From positions 3,782,001-3,846,000 of the forward strand of contig NC_003197.2 in assembly GCF_000006945.2 (NCBI RefSeq): a stretch of DNA of 64,000 nucleotides, given 5' to 3'. This DNA is from Salmonella enterica subsp. enterica serovar Typhimurium str. LT2 (GTDB lineage Bacteria; Pseudomonadota; Gammaproteobacteria; Enterobacterales; Enterobacteriaceae). Positions 62,925 through 64,000 of this stretch are shown piece after piece (position 1 is the stretch's first letter; the number at the start of each line of letters is the position of its first letter). The position numbers were made by a program, and so were the translations under genes. The notes below the pieces were generated by a model. It was not told where the DNA came from, ran no database searches, and saw only the letters and a list, made by a program, of their open reading frames with translations.

Positions 62925-64000
62925 TTATGACATCAACGGCAACAGCTGCTGATAAAGTCGACGGAAGGTTTCACGACGTTGTTGATAAACCGCATGACGC
63001 TGCGCATCAGGATAATGCGCCTGCTCCAGCGGCAACTGCGGCAATACATCGGCGAGCGGGGTCTGTTTATTCACCGCAATTTGCGCCAGACGCGCCGCGC
63101 CCAGCGCTGGCCCTACATCGCCGCCAGTACGATAATCAAGCTGTAGCCCGCTAATATCAGATAGCATCTGACGCCAGTATTCGCTGCGCGCCCCGCCGCC
63201 GATAAGCGTCACGCTGGCGGGTTTGACGCCGCAGGCGTGAACCACATCCATACCGTCCGCCAAAGCATATCCCACGCCCTCCAGTACCGCCCGCGCCAGT
63301 TCCGCCGGGCCATGCTGATGGGTTAAACCAAAGAAAACGCCTTTTGCCTGCGGATTATTATGCGGCGTGCGCTCGCCGGACAGGTACGGCAAAAACCAGA
63401 TCGAATCGGCATGCTCATCCGCCTGCTGTGCGGCGGCAATCAGCGCCGGGACGTTCTCCTGCCCGGTGAGTTTAGCCGCCCAGTCCAGACAAGAGGCGGC
63501 GCTCAACATCACAGACATTAAATGCCAGCGTTCCGGCAGCGCATGGCAAAAACTGTGTACTGCGCTCTCCGGTTTACTCAGAAAGCCGTCGCTGACGGCA
63601 AAATAGACGCCCGATGTTCCGAGTGAGAGCATCGCCTGTCCGGCATCGATCATTCCTACGCCGACCGCGCCAGCCGCATTGTCGCCGCCGCCCGCCACCA
63701 CAGGTACTGCTGGCATTCCCCATGCGCTGGCCACCTCCGGCAGCAACGTTCCGGTAATGTCACTACCTTCAAATAACGCTGGCATCTGCTGTCGGGTTAA
63801 ATGACAGGCGTTGAGCATAACGTCGCTCCAGTCGCGCTTTTTCACGTCCAGCCACATCGTTCCCGCCGCATCCGACATATCGCTGGCAAAGACGCCTGTC
63901 ATTCGCAGCCGCAGAAAATCTTTCGGCAGCAGAACCTTGTCTATCTGGTAGAAAATATCCGGTTCGTGGCGCTGCACCCAGACTAATTTGGGCGCGGTAA
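62925..64000 (-). CDS. xylB: XylB, xylulokinase (5' end beyond the window)
   Basis: The C-terminal 358 or so residues of a FGGY-family sugar kinase that phosphorylates D-xylulose. The frame is open to the window edge (TAPKLVWVQRHEPDIFYQ); full length in E. coli is 484. Visible are PVVAGGGDNAAGAVGVG (about the middle), the FGGY-type LPYLSGERTPHNNPQAKG, and the nucleotide-binding VTLIGGGARSEYWRQMLSD. It pairs with XylA, presumably beyond the window. The GTG at 63977 is internal. Confidence 0.96.
   Translation of the reverse strand, partial: TAPKLVWVQRHEPDIFYQIDKVLLPKDFLRLRMTGVFASDMSDAAGTMWLDVKKRDWSDVMLNACHLTRQQMPALFEGSDITGTLLPEVASAWGMPAVPVVAGGGDNAAGAVGVGMIDAGQAMLSLGTSGVYFAVSDGFLSKPESAVHSFCHALPERWHLMSVMLSAASCLDWAAKLTGQENVPALIAAAQQADEHADSIWFLPYLSGERTPHNNPQAKGVFFGLTHQHGPAELARAVLEGVGYALADGMDVVHACGVKPASVTLIGGGARSEYWRQMLSDISGLQLDYRTGGDVGPALGAARLAQIAVNKQTPLADVLPQLPLEQAHYPDAQRHAVYQQRRETFRRLYQQLLPLMS

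Overview
The window is a chromosomal segment of Salmonella enterica. Gene content and order follow the enteric block from yhjD to xylB. Salmonella-specific parts are present as well: the lpf long polar fimbriae operon, cueP, the TacA/TacT toxin-antitoxin pair, and an uncharacterised permease / sulfotransferase-like / LacI-type regulator locus. Identifications rest on recognising the translated proteins and motifs; no search was run. The window starts inside yhjD and ends inside xylB.

Layout. 1-11.9 kb: yhjD (partial), the MHS-type transporter yhjE, the AsmA-like yhjG, the c-di-GMP phosphodiesterase pdeH (yhjH) behind a near-perfect FliA promoter, kdgK, the M16-like yhjJ, dctA and the GGDEF/EAL protein yhjK. 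11.9-26.1 kb: the complete cellulose locus as two divergent operons, bcsRQABZC (minus strand) and bcsEFG (plus strand), with an intact bcsQ and overlapping or abutting junctions. 26.1-26.9 kb holds three things easy to miss: a 35-codon Ldr-type toxin gene, its antisense Rdl RNA, and the frameshifted 3' end of a methionine gamma-lyase gene. 26.9-34.1 kb: yhjV and the dipeptide ABC operon dppABCDF. 34.6-38.3 kb: an NCS2 permease and an arylsulfotransferase-like protein, divergent from a LacI-family regulator with a perfect 16-bp palindrome between them. 38.4-40.3 kb: proK tRNA and eptB.

40.5-46.5 kb: lpfABCDE, a terminator-like hairpin after the major subunit gene, an AT-rich flank, and a C-terminal scrap of yhjX. 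46.5-54.7 kb: yhjY, tag, yiaC, bisC, yiaD, ghrB, yiaF, yiaG and cspA with its long cold-shock leader. 54.8-57.8 kb: a variable segment between cspA and glyS with cueP (MerR-type promoter), tacA-tacT, a second GNAT gene and IS3-family debris. 57.8-64 kb: glyS, glyQ, ysaB, wecH (yiaH), yiaB and xylB (partial).

Themes. Several genes touch the motile/sessile switch: pdeH and yhjK are predicted to degrade c-di-GMP, BcsA (PilZ) and BcsE (GIL) are predicted to bind it, and bcsG would add phosphoethanolamine to cellulose. REP/BIME elements sit at many gene ends. No CRISPR array, rRNA or prophage was seen. The least explained locus is 34.6-38.3 kb; the strongest candidates for unannotated items are the ldrD/rdlD pair and the megL and yhjX remnants.
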